Assembly: GCF_006546825.1 (NCBI RefSeq)
Contig: NZ_VICC01000006.1
Location: 668,873-732,872 of the forward strand
Reading direction: 5' to 3'
Length of the DNA stretch: 64,000 nt
From: Actinomyces oris
Lineage (GTDB): Bacteria > Actinomycetota > Actinomycetes > Actinomycetales > Actinomycetaceae
The position numbers were made by a program, and so were the translations under genes. Below are positions 33,307-41,642 of this stretch, piece after piece; within the stretch, counting starts at the first letter, position 1; every line of letters starts with the position of its first letter. The notes under the pieces were generated by a model. The model had not been told where the DNA came from. It made no database searches and saw only the letters and a program-made list of their open reading frames with translations.

Positions 33307-34680
33307 TCAAGCGGCGCGTCGGGCCAGAAGCGGGGTGAGGAGGAGCCCCACGGCGAGCATGACGAGCGTCGGCCACAGCCGGTCCGTCTCGACACCGGCT
33401 GCCGTGGGGGCGACGAAGGCCGTGGCGGCCGTCCCCAGGACGGCACCGCCGGCCGCACCGGCGATCGTCACGGCGGTGGCGGCCTGGGCGTGGGTGATGC
33501 CGTCGGGCCGGGCGGGATCGGTGACGATTCGGTTCATGGTGTCCAGGTGGGTCAGGCCCATGCCGATGCTGGCCACGCCGTATCCCACGGGCAGCCCCCA
33601 CCAGTGCGGTCGGCCCAGGACCGTGATCACCATCAGCGTGGCTCCGACCACGAAGAAGACCGCGGCCAGCGTAGTGCGGCGTCGGTAGGCCTCCGGTTCT
33701 CGCGCCGGGCGGGCCCCGCAGGCGATCGCGACGACCGACCAGCCGACGCCGCCGGCGGTCAGCGCCCAGCCGGTCTGGGTCGGGGTCATGCCCAAGACGT
33801 CGTGGGCGCTGGGGGCCACCAGGAAGTCCAGGGTCAGGAAGAAGGCGCACACCCACAGCAAGGTGGCGATGCCCGCGCGCCGGCCGGGTACCAGGCGCAG
33901 GGTCCCGGCCGGCAGGACGCGTGAGCAGGACCAGAGCACCAGGGCGGTGCCGATGGCGACGCCGGGCCAGAACCAGGGGTTGGAGGCGCGCAGCGCACCG
34001 ATGAGCGCCACGCCCGCGGCCATAGCCAGGGCGGGCAGCCATGGCACCGCCTCGTCGCGCCCCGTCTCCTCATCCAGGCTGAGGTCGCGGATCTGGGTGG
34101 CCATGACGGCCCGGGCCGCGATGAGCACGGGCAGGTAGGCCACGAGGGCCCAGCGCCAGCCCCAGGAGGCGCTGACGCCGGAGGCGTAGACGGGGCCGGC
34201 CAGGGCCGCCACGACCCACATGCCCGAGCCCGCCGCCAGGCACAGTCGTCTCCAGGCATCGGGCAGGCCGGCAACCATGACCCCCATGGTCGCGGTCGCC
34301 AGAGCCCCGGCTGCCAGCCCCCGCAGGATCTCCCCGAGGACGTACACCCCCACGTTCGGGGCGAGGGCTCCGACGACGGCGCCGACCACCAGCAGGACGG
34401 TGAGCGCGGTCATGAGGCGGGCCGGCCGCCACCGGGTGAGCATGGCCCCGCCCAGCGGCATCGTGAGGAAGGCGGGGACCTGGGCCGCGGCGGTCACCAG
34501 ACCGTAGGTGTTGCGGGCGCCCATCTCGGTGGCCAGCAGCGGCAGAACCGTCTGGTTGAGGTAGACCTGCATGCCCGCCAGCAGCTCGACGACGAGCACC
34601 GCCATCGCCAGGTGCCCCGCCCGCGAGCCCAGGAGCGCCCCGATCGACGGACTGCTCGAGGAGCTGGGCGGGGCGGTCAT
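33307..34680 (-). CDS. MFS transporter, probable exporter
   Basis: A 457-residue polytopic membrane protein with about twelve to fourteen hydrophobic segments, starting with AMAVLVVELLAGMQVYLNQTVLPLL. The loop between helices 2 and 3 reads GGAMLTRWRPARLM, a degenerate MFS motif A. An Arg/Asp/Glu-rich loop (residues 195-210) lies mid-protein. It resembles drug-exporter MFS proteins, but no substrate can be named. ATG at 34680 lies seven bases after TACTCT with no ribosome-binding site. It is divergent from the methyltransferase gene with only 32 bases between start codons. Confidence 0.8.
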   Translation of the reverse strand: MTAPPSSSSSPSIGALLGSRAGHLAMAVLVVELLAGMQVYLNQTVLPLLATEMGARNTYGLVTAAAQVPAFLTMPLGGAMLTRWRPARLMTALTVLLVVGAVVGALAPNVGVYVLGEILRGLAAGALATATMGVMVAGLPDAWRRLCLAAGSGMWVVAALAGPVYASGVSASWGWRWALVAYLPVLIAARAVMATQIRDLSLDEETGRDEAVPWLPALAMAAGVALIGALRASNPWFWPGVAIGTALVLWSCSRVLPAGTLRLVPGRRAGIATLLWVCAFFLTLDFLVAPSAHDVLGMTPTQTGWALTAGGVGWSVVAIACGARPAREPEAYRRRTTLAAVFFVVGATLMVITVLGRPHWWGLPVGYGVASIGMGLTHLDTMNRIVTDPARPDGITHAQAATAVTIAGAAGGAVLGTAATAFVAPTAAGVETDRLWPTLVMLAVGLLLTPLLARRAA

Positions 34681-34693
34681 GCCCGTCAGAGTA
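34681..34693 (-). promoter_or_regulatory. Leaderless promoter -10 for the MFS gene
   Basis: TACTCT (34693-34688) and seven bases before ATG. It lies inside the 32-base gap that also holds the divergent promoter. Confidence 0.6.
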
Positions 34694-34699
34694 CGCGGG

Positions 34700-34712
34700 T
34701 AGCCTGACGGGT
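34700..34712 (+). promoter_or_regulatory. Leaderless promoter -10 for the methyltransferase gene
   Basis: TAGCCT at 34700-34705 and seven bases before GTG at 34713. Its -35 region must lie inside the opposite gene's promoter and coding start. Confidence 0.65.
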
Positions 34713-35321
34713 GTGAGCGAGCACTACTTCACCGCCTCCCCCGCCGTCGAGGCTGAGGAACGCACTCACCGGTTCTCGATCCGCGGCGTCGAGCACACGG
34801 TGGTCACGGCCTCGGGCGTCTTCAGCGCCGACCGCCTCGACAAGGGCACACAGGTCCTCCTCGACCACGTCGCCGATCCGCCCGAGACCGGGACCTTCCT
34901 CGACCTGGGATGCGGCTGGGGCCCGATCACGCTGGCCCTGGCCGGGGCCGCTCCGCAGGCGCGGGTCCTGGCCACTGATGTCAACGAGCGCTCCCTGGCC
35001 CTGACCGCTCGCAACGCCGCTGCCGCAGGCCTGGACAACGTGCGGACCGCCCCGGCCGACGCGCTGCTGGCCGAGCTGCGAGAGAGCTCCAGAACGGTGG
35101 ACCTCATCTGGTCCAACCCACCGGTGCGCATCGGCAAGGAGGCCCTGCACGCCCTGCTGCTGGACTGGCTGGCGCTGCTGTCCAACGACGGCGAGGCCTG
35201 GCTGGTGGTGCTCAAGAACCTGGGAGCCGACTCCCTGGCGGCCTGGCTGAGGGACCAGGGCTGGGACGTGAGCCGAACGGCCTCCTCAAAGGGCTTCAGG
35301 GTCCTGCGGGTGCGCCGCTGA
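34713..35321 (+). CDS. Class I methyltransferase, RsmC/RlmG-like
   Basis: A 202-residue S-adenosylmethionine-dependent methyltransferase of the MTS family, which methylates guanine N2 in rRNA. SAM motif I is FLDLGCGWGPITLALAG (residues 62-78), and the catalytic tetrad with its extension reads SNPPVRIGKEAL near residues 134-145, the form seen in RsmC and RlmG. It is a single-domain version without the N-terminal duplicated domain of E. coli RsmC. The GTG start is fixed by the TAGCCT box seven bases upstream. Its 3' end overlaps the convergent exporter gene by 26 bases. Confidence 0.85.
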   Translation: MSEHYFTASPAVEAEERTHRFSIRGVEHTVVTASGVFSADRLDKGTQVLLDHVADPPETGTFLDLGCGWGPITLALAGAAPQARVLATDVNERSLALTARNAAAAGLDNVRTAPADALLAELRESSRTVDLIWSNPPVRIGKEALHALLLDWLALLSNDGEAWLVVLKNLGADSLAAWLRDQGWDVSRTASSKGFRVLRVRR

Positions 35322-36822
35322 CACGACGGCGGGGCGCCAGGCGCAGGTCGATGGCGGCAACCCCCGCGGCCACGGCGATGGTGGCCACGACGGCCAGCAG
35401 GCCGGCTTGAGCGGCAACCTCCCAGCCCGAGGAGTGCGAGACGCGGAAGGTCAGGCCCGTGATGACGGCGATGCCGATGGAGGCCCCGATGCGCTCACCG
35501 GTCTGGAGGATGCCGCCCGCGGCCCCGGCGTACTCCAGGGGGACGTCGGCCAGGGAGAGGGTCTGGTTCGGGGAGACCACGAGGCCCTGCCCCACTCCGA
35601 GCACCAGCAGCGTGAGAGTCAGCCACCAGGGGCTCCACCCCGCGCGCGCGTGCATGTACATGATGCCGATGCTCGCCAGCAGCCCCACCATGCCCAGCAC
35701 CATGCCGCCGAGCACCATGACCCGTCCCACCCGGATCACCCGGCGGCCGGCGACGGCGGCAGTGATCGATCCCGCCAGGGCGGAGGGGACTCCGATGAGA
35801 CCGCTGGCCAGGGCGGTGGATCCCAGGCCGGCCTGGACGTACTGGGCCACGATGATCCACACGCTGGTGTAGCCCAGGAAGTACACGGCGATGGCCAGGC
35901 TCCCGTAGGCGAAGGAGGGAATAGCCAGCAGACTGAGGTCCACCATGGGGGCACCGCCCCTGGCCCGGTAGCGCTTCTCCCAGGCCACCCAGGCGCCGAT
36001 GACGCCGATGCCGGCGACCTCCAGGCCCCAGATCCAGGTGCCGGCCGAGGCCTCCATGAAGGGGATCATGATGAGCAGCGTGCCGACGGCGAGCAGCCCC
36101 ATCCCCACCGGGTCGAGATCGACCCGGCCGCGGTGGGCGGCCCCGGCACCGGCACTCCCGGCGGCGTCAGGGCTGTCCGCCTGTTCCGTCTGACCTGTGT
36201 CGCTCCCCCGCTGCCAGGCGGAGGCCGGCAGGTAGCGGCGCGCGGCCCAGACGCCAGCCAGGGTGAGGGGGACGTTGATGAGGAAGGAGGCGCGCCAGCC
36301 CCAGTCGTCCCCGAGCCAGCCGATGAACCCGCCGCTGAGCACCGGCCCCAGCGCCACCGAGACCCCGATGACGGCGCCGAAGAGCCCGAAGGCGCGTCCT
36401 CGGGCCTCACCGGAGTAGTACTGCTGGATCATGCCGGTCACCTGCGGGTTGAGCAGCCCTGAGCCGATTCCCATGACGACCCGGGCCAGGTTGAGGGTGG
36501 CGACGTCGGGAGCCAGGCCAGAGGCGAGCGAACCGGCACCGAACAGGAGCATGCCGATGACGAAGAGCCGCCCCCGCCCCATGACGTCGCCGGCACGGCC
36601 GGCCGGGACCAGGACGACCCCGAAGACGAGGGCGTAACCGGAGACGACGAGCTGGAGCCCGGCGGTGCCGGCGCTCAGGCTGTGGGAGACCGCCGGCAGG
36701 ATGACATTGACCGAGGAGACGGCCAGCAGCGTGACAAAGGCGGGGATGAGCAGTGTCGGCAGAAGCCGCTCATGGTTCGGAGGCGGCGTCTGGGCTGGGT
36801 CGCGGGGGCGAGTCGTGGGCAC
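35296..36822 (-). CDS. MFS transporter, DHA2 (14-helix) multidrug type
   Basis: A 508-residue exporter with about fourteen hydrophobic segments. Family marks are the helix-1 FVTLLAVSSVNVILPAV, the motif-A-like GRAGDVMGRGRLF, motif C-like GPVLSGGFIGWLGDDWGWRASFLINVP, and an internal hydrophilic loop of about 40 residues (200-240). DHA2 proteins expel cationic dyes, antiseptics and antibiotics using the proton gradient; the substrate here is unknown. GTG at 36822 lies six bases after TAGCCT. A CTCACAGCTGTGAG palindrome covers the -35 region, so expression is probably repressor-controlled; no regulator gene is adjacent. Confidence 0.85.
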   Translation of the reverse strand: MPTTRPRDPAQTPPPNHERLLPTLLIPAFVTLLAVSSVNVILPAVSHSLSAGTAGLQLVVSGYALVFGVVLVPAGRAGDVMGRGRLFVIGMLLFGAGSLASGLAPDVATLNLARVVMGIGSGLLNPQVTGMIQQYYSGEARGRAFGLFGAVIGVSVALGPVLSGGFIGWLGDDWGWRASFLINVPLTLAGVWAARRYLPASAWQRGSDTGQTEQADSPDAAGSAGAGAAHRGRVDLDPVGMGLLAVGTLLIMIPFMEASAGTWIWGLEVAGIGVIGAWVAWEKRYRARGGAPMVDLSLLAIPSFAYGSLAIAVYFLGYTSVWIIVAQYVQAGLGSTALASGLIGVPSALAGSITAAVAGRRVIRVGRVMVLGGMVLGMVGLLASIGIMYMHARAGWSPWWLTLTLLVLGVGQGLVVSPNQTLSLADVPLEYAGAAGGILQTGERIGASIGIAVITGLTFRVSHSSGWEVAAQAGLLAVVATIAVAAGVAAIDLRLAPRRRVSGAPAGP

Positions 36823-36834
36823 GTCGTGAGGCTA
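36823..36834 (-). promoter_or_regulatory. Leaderless promoter -10 for the DHA2 exporter
   Basis: TAGCCT (36834-36829) followed by six bases and GTG. There is no ribosome-binding site. Confidence 0.6.
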
Positions 36835-36849
36835 TCGCGTGCCGGACCG

Positions 36850-36863
36850 CTCACAGCTGTGAG
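36850..36863. promoter_or_regulatory. Palindrome across the exporter -35 and the brnQ stop
   Basis: CTCACAGCTGTGAG is a perfect 14-bp palindrome. It spans the -35 position of the exporter promoter and includes the brnQ stop codon. It is a plausible repressor site. Confidence 0.55.
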
Positions 36864-38254
36864 GCCGCGGCGTGCTCGACGTCCTGCTGGACCCGGCTGG
36901 GAGGCTCCCCGGGGGCGGGCGTGGACCAGGCTCCGGAGCGGATGTCCAGGAGGATGCCGATCCCCAGGGCGAGGAGTGCCGGAGGGATCCATCCGGTGGA
37001 GTCGCTCCACAGGCCGGTGCTGGCCAGCAGCCTGCTGGGGCCATCCCAACCGGCGGCGGTGATGGCCGGCACGGATCCGAGAATCCCGGCCGTGCTCACG
37101 CACCACAGGTAGGCGGCCTTGAGCCGTCCCGGTGCCACAGCGTCGACCAGGGTCACGGCGACCAGGGCGATGGCCAGGGGGTAGAGCAGGAACAGCAAGG
37201 GTCCCGCGATCTTGAGGATGGCGCTCAGGCCCAGGTTGGCCAGGGTGAAGGAAACGATCGCGCAGGCGGCGAGCTGCCGGTTGAAGGAGACGGCCGGCCA
37301 GGCGGTGTAGGCGTAGCCGGCCCAGGAGGCCATCAGGCCCACGGCGGTGGTCAGGCAGGCCAGGATGACGATGGCGGCGAAGATGACCACTCCCGAGGTC
37401 CCCAGCGTCGAGGAGGCCGCGTTGCGCAGCAGCGCGGTGCCGTCCTTGGTGTCGACGGTGATCTGCCCGCGGGTACGCGTCCCCAGGACGGCCAGGCCGA
37501 CGTACACCAGCCCCAGGAGCACAGCGGCGATACCACCGGACAGGACCGTGCCGCGCACCAGGGCGCGGGGAGAGGTCAGGCCGCGTTCGCGCAGAGAGGT
37601 GATGACGACGATGCCGAAGACGGTGGCCGCCAGGACGTCCATGGTGAGGTAGCCCTGAGTCAGCCCATTGGTCAGAGGATCACTCGCGTAGGGCTCGATG
37701 GCCTCGCGCTCCACCCTGGGGGACATCGCGATGGTGACCCCGCACAGCAGGGCCAGTAGGGCCAGCAGGGCGGGAGTGAGCCAGCGCCCGACGCGGTCGG
37801 CCAGGCGGCTCGGGCTGCGGGCGATGCTGAAGGACACCCCCATGAACACCGTCACGTGCACCAGCAGGGCCAGGCGGGAGTCCTGAATTCCCAGCAGCTC
37901 GAGTACCGGGCGGGTCGCCAGCTCGTAGGCGACCGTGGTGACACGGGCGATGGCGTACAGCGGGCCGATCGCCAGGTAGACCGCCAGCGGCATGACGGTG
38001 CCGAATCGGGGTCCCACTCTGCGAGCCAGGCCCAGGATCCCCTCACCGGAGGTGGAGACGGCGACAACGGTGATGAGTGGCATGAGCACCCCGGTGGCGA
38101 GGAAGCCCACCATGACCGGAATGAAGGACCTGCCGGAGGCGGCCCCCAGCAGGGGCGGGAAGATGAGGTTGCCTGCCCCGAAGAACAGGGCGAAGAGCAT
38201 CAGGCCGGTCGGCAGGATGGCGCCGACGGCGGTGCGTGTGGATGGCTGGCTCAT
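36851..38254 (-). CDS. brnQ: Branched-chain amino acid:cation symporter
   Basis: A 467-residue transporter of the LIVCS (BrnQ) family importing Leu, Ile and Val with Na+ or H+. The N-terminal signature GLMLFALFFGAGNLIFPPLLG (residues 17-37, here shown to 20) is diagnostic. About twelve membrane segments follow, with SFSIARSPSRLADRVGRWLTP in the middle, ending in a polar tail. ATG at 38254 has only a weak purine-rich stretch upstream. It lies between dapF and the DHA2 exporter on the same strand. With leuCD and the IclR regulator elsewhere in the window it is part of leucine economy, though not linked in sequence. Confidence 0.92.
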   Translation of the reverse strand: MSQPSTRTAVGAILPTGLMLFALFFGAGNLIFPPLLGAASGRSFIPVMVGFLATGVLMPLITVVAVSTSGEGILGLARRVGPRFGTVMPLAVYLAIGPLYAIARVTTVAYELATRPVLELLGIQDSRLALLVHVTVFMGVSFSIARSPSRLADRVGRWLTPALLALLALLCGVTIAMSPRVEREAIEPYASDPLTNGLTQGYLTMDVLAATVFGIVVITSLRERGLTSPRALVRGTVLSGGIAAVLLGLVYVGLAVLGTRTRGQITVDTKDGTALLRNAASSTLGTSGVVIFAAIVILACLTTAVGLMASWAGYAYTAWPAVSFNRQLAACAIVSFTLANLGLSAILKIAGPLLFLLYPLAIALVAVTLVDAVAPGRLKAAYLWCVSTAGILGSVPAITAAGWDGPSRLLASTGLWSDSTGWIPPALLALGIGILLDIRSGAWSTPAPGEPPSRVQQDVEHAAASQL

Positions 38255-38336
38255 AGTGGTGGTCGGTTTCTCTTCTCGGATGCGGCGTCGGTGCGACGTC
38301 CGGGAGCAGTGCGGATGGCGGCGGGGCTGAGGGGCC

Positions 38337-39287
38337 TCAGGCGACGGTGATCCGCCCGGTGATCGTGGCCGGGCCGGTCAGCAGCACGCTGCTGTCCTCA
38401 CCCAGGGGGTCGGCGCCCACGTGGACCCCGATCTCTCCGCCGGGAACGAGCAGTCGGTAGTCCTCGGGAGCGCCCGGACCGGTCCAGGCGTGCAGGGCAA
38501 CGGCGACGGCGCAGCACCCCGCTCCGTAGGAGAGGGACTCCCCCACACCGCGCTCCAGGACACGCATACGGGCGACACCCACCGAAGAGTGGGTGTCGGG
38601 GTCGGTCTCCTCCCCCAGCGGCACGACGAGCTCAAGATTGGTGCCGACCTCGGGGGCGGGCTCGTAGGCGACCGGGTCCGCGGAGTCGGTGAGCCCGGCG
38701 AAGGCGGCCGCCTCGAGCTCGCCCTCCTCCCCCAGGGCGACGACGGTGTGGGGGCCGGCGATCTCCACGCTCAGGGCGGCCCGCGGCCCGTCCAGGCCAG
38801 GGACGACGACGGCCGTGTCCCAGCCCTCGTCGTCGGCCTCCTCGGGGCTGGTCAGGCGGGCCGGCCCCATGTCCACGGTCCACAGCTCGCCCAGGCGGGT
38901 GATGGTGCGGGCCCCGCCGCGTGTGCCGATGGTGACCGACTCGCCGTCGGCGATGGGGCACAGCCCCTCACGGTCCAGGACGTGGGCGAACAGGCGTGCG
39001 GCGTTGCCGCACATCTCGGCCACGGTTCCGTCGGCGCGGTAGTAGTCCATGAACCACTCGGCCTCGGGCACGGAGGCGGCGAAGGCTCCGGCTCCGGGCA
39101 GGGCGGTGGTCCGTACGACGCGCACGAAGCCGTCGGCACCGATACCGCGGTGGCGGTCGCAGACCGCCGCGATGTCGGCGCCGCTGATGGCGACCTCGCA
39201 GCCGGGGTCGACCAGCATGAGGAAGTCGTTGAGGGTCGCGTGGCCCTTGATGAGCTCACGACCGCGAAGACCTGTCGAGTGCGGCAT
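38337..39287 (-). CDS. dapF: Diaminopimelate epimerase
   Basis: Cofactor-independent racemase converting LL- to meso-diaminopimelate for lysine and peptidoglycan. The 316-residue protein has both active-site cysteines: Cys93 in EMCGNAARLFA and the second in YGAGCCAVAVA near residue 256. The DGFVRV and GRGEL-like N-terminal blocks are present. I chose ATG at 39287 (TAGGCT seven bases upstream) over an in-frame ATG at 39311 that would lie inside miaA. It follows miaA directly, and the miaA stop codon is part of its -10 box. Confidence 0.94.
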   Translation of the reverse strand: MPHSTGLRGRELIKGHATLNDFLMLVDPGCEVAISGADIAAVCDRHRGIGADGFVRVVRTTALPGAGAFAASVPEAEWFMDYYRADGTVAEMCGNAARLFAHVLDREGLCPIADGESVTIGTRGGARTITRLGELWTVDMGPARLTSPEEADDEGWDTAVVVPGLDGPRAALSVEIAGPHTVVALGEEGELEAAAFAGLTDSADPVAYEPAPEVGTNLELVVPLGEETDPDTHSSVGVARMRVLERGVGESLSYGAGCCAVAVALHAWTGPGAPEDYRLLVPGGEIGVHVGADPLGEDSSVLLTGPATITGRITVA

Positions 39288-39300
39288 GGTCCCTAGCCTA
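39288..39300 (-). promoter_or_regulatory. Leaderless promoter -10 for dapF, sharing bases with the miaA stop
   Basis: TAGGCT (39300-39295) lies seven bases before ATG. Its first three bases, TAG, are the stop codon of miaA. AGGGACC in the spacer might also act as a weak ribosome-binding site on read-through mRNA. Confidence 0.6.
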
Positions 39301-40293
39301 AGCGACGCCACGACGCGTGCAGACGAGCTCCCATGCCTGCCGGGTCAACCGGGAGCGCTCGGAGTCGGTGCACTGCCCGGTCTCGGTGAGGGCGACGTCG
39401 ATCCAGTGCAGCCGTGGGTCACGCCGGAACCACTTGATCTGGCGGGAGGCGAGCTGGCGGGTGGCCAGGGCGGTGGAGTCGACCGCCTCGGGCACACTCA
39501 TGGTCCCGTCGATGACCGCGAGCGCCTGGGCGTAGCCGATGGCGCGCGGGGCGGTCTCCCCCTCCCGGATGCCCTGGTCGACGAGGGCCTCCACCTCCTC
39601 GACGAGGCCGCCGTCGAACATGGCGCGGGCCCGCTCGTTGATGCGCTGATCCAGGAGCCGGCGCTCGCAGCGCAGGGCGATGTGGACGGTGGGGGCGATG
39701 TCCTCGTAGCGGGGCAGGGAGGCGGAGAAGGGACGGCCGGTGATCTCGATGACCTCCAGGGCCCGCACGATCCTGCGGATGTTGGAGGCCTCCACGCGCT
39801 CGGCGGCGACCGGGTCGAGCCGGGCCAGCTCGGCGCGGAGGGCGGCGGTCCCCTCCCGCTCGGCGCGCTCACTCAGGCGGCTGCGGACGGCCGGGTCGGT
39901 GCCGGGGAAGTCGAGGTCGTCGGTCAGGGCCCGCACGTACAGGCCGGAGCCTCCGGCGATGATCGGCAGGTAGCCCCGTGACTCGACGGCGTCGATGTCG
40001 CCGCGGGCGCTGCGCTGGAAGGCCGCCACGGATGCCCGGTCTCTGACGGTGAGGACGTCGATCTGGTGGTGGGGGACGCGGGCCCTCTCGGCGGGGCTGG
40101 GTTTGGCGGTGCCGATGTCCATGCCGCGGTAGAGCAGGGAGGCGTCGGCGTTGATGATCTCGGCGCGGGTCGCCGGCTCGTCGGCTCGTATCTTCTCGGC
40201 GAGGTCGAGGGCCAGGGCCGACTTGCCGGTGGCGGTGGGGCCCACGACGACGAGTCTGGGCAGGCAGGGGGCGCTGGCAGCCTTGGGGCTCAT
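39298..40293 (-). CDS. miaA: tRNA dimethylallyltransferase
   Basis: Adds a dimethylallyl group to N6 of A37 in tRNAs reading UNN codons. The 331-residue protein has the P-loop GPTATGKS at residues 18-25, INADASLLYRGMDIGTAKPS, GGSGLYVRAL, and RQIKWFRRDPRLHWID near the C-terminus. ATG at 40293 lies five bases after the stop of the upstream YbjN-like gene, so the genes are one unit. The product is the substrate of MiaB, encoded three genes upstream. The TAG stop lies within the dapF promoter. Confidence 0.95.
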   Translation of the reverse strand: MSPKAASAPCLPRLVVVGPTATGKSALALDLAEKIRADEPATRAEIINADASLLYRGMDIGTAKPSPAERARVPHHQIDVLTVRDRASVAAFQRSARGDIDAVESRGYLPIIAGGSGLYVRALTDDLDFPGTDPAVRSRLSERAEREGTAALRAELARLDPVAAERVEASNIRRIVRALEVIEITGRPFSASLPRYEDIAPTVHIALRCERRLLDQRINERARAMFDGGLVEEVEALVDQGIREGETAPRAIGYAQALAVIDGTMSVPEAVDSTALATRQLASRQIKWFRRDPRLHWIDVALTETGQCTDSERSRLTRQAWELVCTRRGVA

Positions 40294-40298
40294 GGGGC

Positions 40299-41087
40299 TC
40301 AGATCTCCGGCAGGAGAGGACCCACGAGGCTGAGCGCCTGGGTGCAGGCGGACAACGCCGTGTCCAGGTGGAGACGCAGCTGGGCATCGGTAGCCCCGGC
40401 GGACAGGTCGGTGAGGTAGGTGGCGCGCACCAGCGGACCGATGGGGGTGTCGATGACGCCGACGGTGGGGAAGAACTTGTCCCGGTTCCAGTCGTTGACG
40501 CTGGCAGCGATCTCGTCCCTCTGGGAGGCGGGGGCTGCCTCCTCCCAGTCCCCGGAGACCAGGAGCCAGCCGTCATGCCCCTCAGGGATCTCGATGACGA
40601 AGGGGAAGGAGTCCCAGGTTCCCAGGAGACAAGGGTGCTCGCGGTCCTCGGTCAGCTGGACGTTGTACTCCATCGGGCCGGTGAGCATGGACTCGATCCG
40701 GGCCAGGGTCAGCCCCTGGGGCTCCTCGTCGGCCGGCTCCAGGTCCGAAGAGCGGCCGGCGCCTTGTCCTCCCGCTGCCGGCTCCTCCTCCGACCGGCCC
40801 GATGTGCTCGACCAGCTGCGTGAGGCGTCCAGGGTCTGCGCCGACGCAGTTGTCCTGGCCGGCTCCGATGTGCCGCCGGAGTCGGCCGGGGTGGTTGAGT
40901 CGGCTGACTCGCCTGAGGCTGAGGGTTCCACGTGACCTGTGACGTACGGCGAGATGGGCGGGACCTCGTCGGGCCCGGCGTGGGAGTCGCCCGGCCGGCT
41001 GCTGCGCTGACGGTCCAGCGCCCGCACGTCCCACTCCTTGCCCAGGAGGCGCGCGATGAAGTCGGTGAGGCGTTGCAGTCTGGGCAT
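40299..41087 (-). CDS. YbjN-like protein with long disordered segment
   Basis: A 262-residue protein. A short N-terminal helix (MPRLQRLTDFIARLLGKEW) is followed by a Ser/Thr/Pro/Glu-rich, probably disordered region (about residues 30-120) and a C-terminal YbjN-type domain (residues 122-262; TWDSFPFVIEIPEGHDGWLLVSGDW, VNDWNRDKFFPTV). The fold is related to type III secretion chaperones; members in Actinobacteria have no settled role. It starts at ATG 41087, overlapping the stop of the next YbjN gene as TGATG; GTG at 41090 is an alternative. It precedes miaA by five bases. Confidence 0.75.
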   Translation of the reverse strand: MPRLQRLTDFIARLLGKEWDVRALDRQRSSRPGDSHAGPDEVPPISPYVTGHVEPSASGESADSTTPADSGGTSEPARTTASAQTLDASRSWSSTSGRSEEEPAAGGQGAGRSSDLEPADEEPQGLTLARIESMLTGPMEYNVQLTEDREHPCLLGTWDSFPFVIEIPEGHDGWLLVSGDWEEAAPASQRDEIAASVNDWNRDKFFPTVGVIDTPIGPLVRATYLTDLSAGATDAQLRLHLDTALSACTQALSLVGPLLPEI

Positions 41088-41557
41088 CACGGCTCCAGGC
41101 TTCCGCGCAGCTCGTCGGGGAACTGCTCCTCGGCCTCGTGCATGAGGGCGACGATAAGCCGGCAGCCGCCGAAGACGAAGTCCTCGAGCTGTCGGTCCGT
41201 CATTCCCGCCTCGAGGGGGTAGGTGTACTCACCGTGAAGACGCACGACTCCGCCGTCGGCGACGGTGAGGTAGGCCTTGGGGCCGATGCGGGTGGTGTTC
41301 CAGTCCTCGACCAGGGCACGCAACTGAGTCAGGTGCTCAGTGTCGGCGATGCGGTGCCAGATTCCGCGCATCTGGACGGCCCTGGTGTCCTGGAAGATGG
41401 CGTGGACGGTGACGTAGCGCCAGGGGATGCCAATGTCGCCCTCGTCGTCGATGAAGTAGCGCAGTCCCAGTCGTTTGACGCACTCGTGGATACGGTCGAC
41501 GTCCACGGGCCTGGGGACCGTGGCGGCGGCAGCAGAGCTGGCGTCGAAGCTGGGCAT
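41087..41557 (-). CDS. YbjN-like protein, short form
   Basis: A 156-residue protein almost entirely made of one YbjN-type domain: VDRIHECVKRLGLRYFIDDEGDIGIPWRYVTVHAIF, then VEDWNTTRIGPKAYLTVADGGVVRLHGEYTYPLEAGMTDRQLEDFV. The VxDWN motif is shared with the following gene, so the two are tandem paralogues that may form a heterodimer. It has no signal peptide, membrane segment or catalytic motif. The ATG is fixed by TAGGCT seven bases upstream. It heads the ybjN-ybjN-miaA unit, between miaB and miaA. Confidence 0.78.
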   Translation of the reverse strand: MPSFDASSAAAATVPRPVDVDRIHECVKRLGLRYFIDDEGDIGIPWRYVTVHAIFQDTRAVQMRGIWHRIADTEHLTQLRALVEDWNTTRIGPKAYLTVADGGVVRLHGEYTYPLEAGMTDRQLEDFVFGGCRLIVALMHEAEEQFPDELRGSLEP

Positions 41558-41570
41558 GCTTCCCAGCCTA
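41558..41570 (-). promoter_or_regulatory. Leaderless promoter -10 for the YbjN pair and miaA
   Basis: TAGGCT (41570-41565) and a seven-base spacer GGGAAGC before ATG. Confidence 0.6.
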
Positions 41571-41642
41571 GCGGGGCCTGCGGGGTGCTCCCCAGCGCAG
41601 CCCGGCCCGCTCCACCGTCAGCGCAATCAGCCGTGGTCCGCC

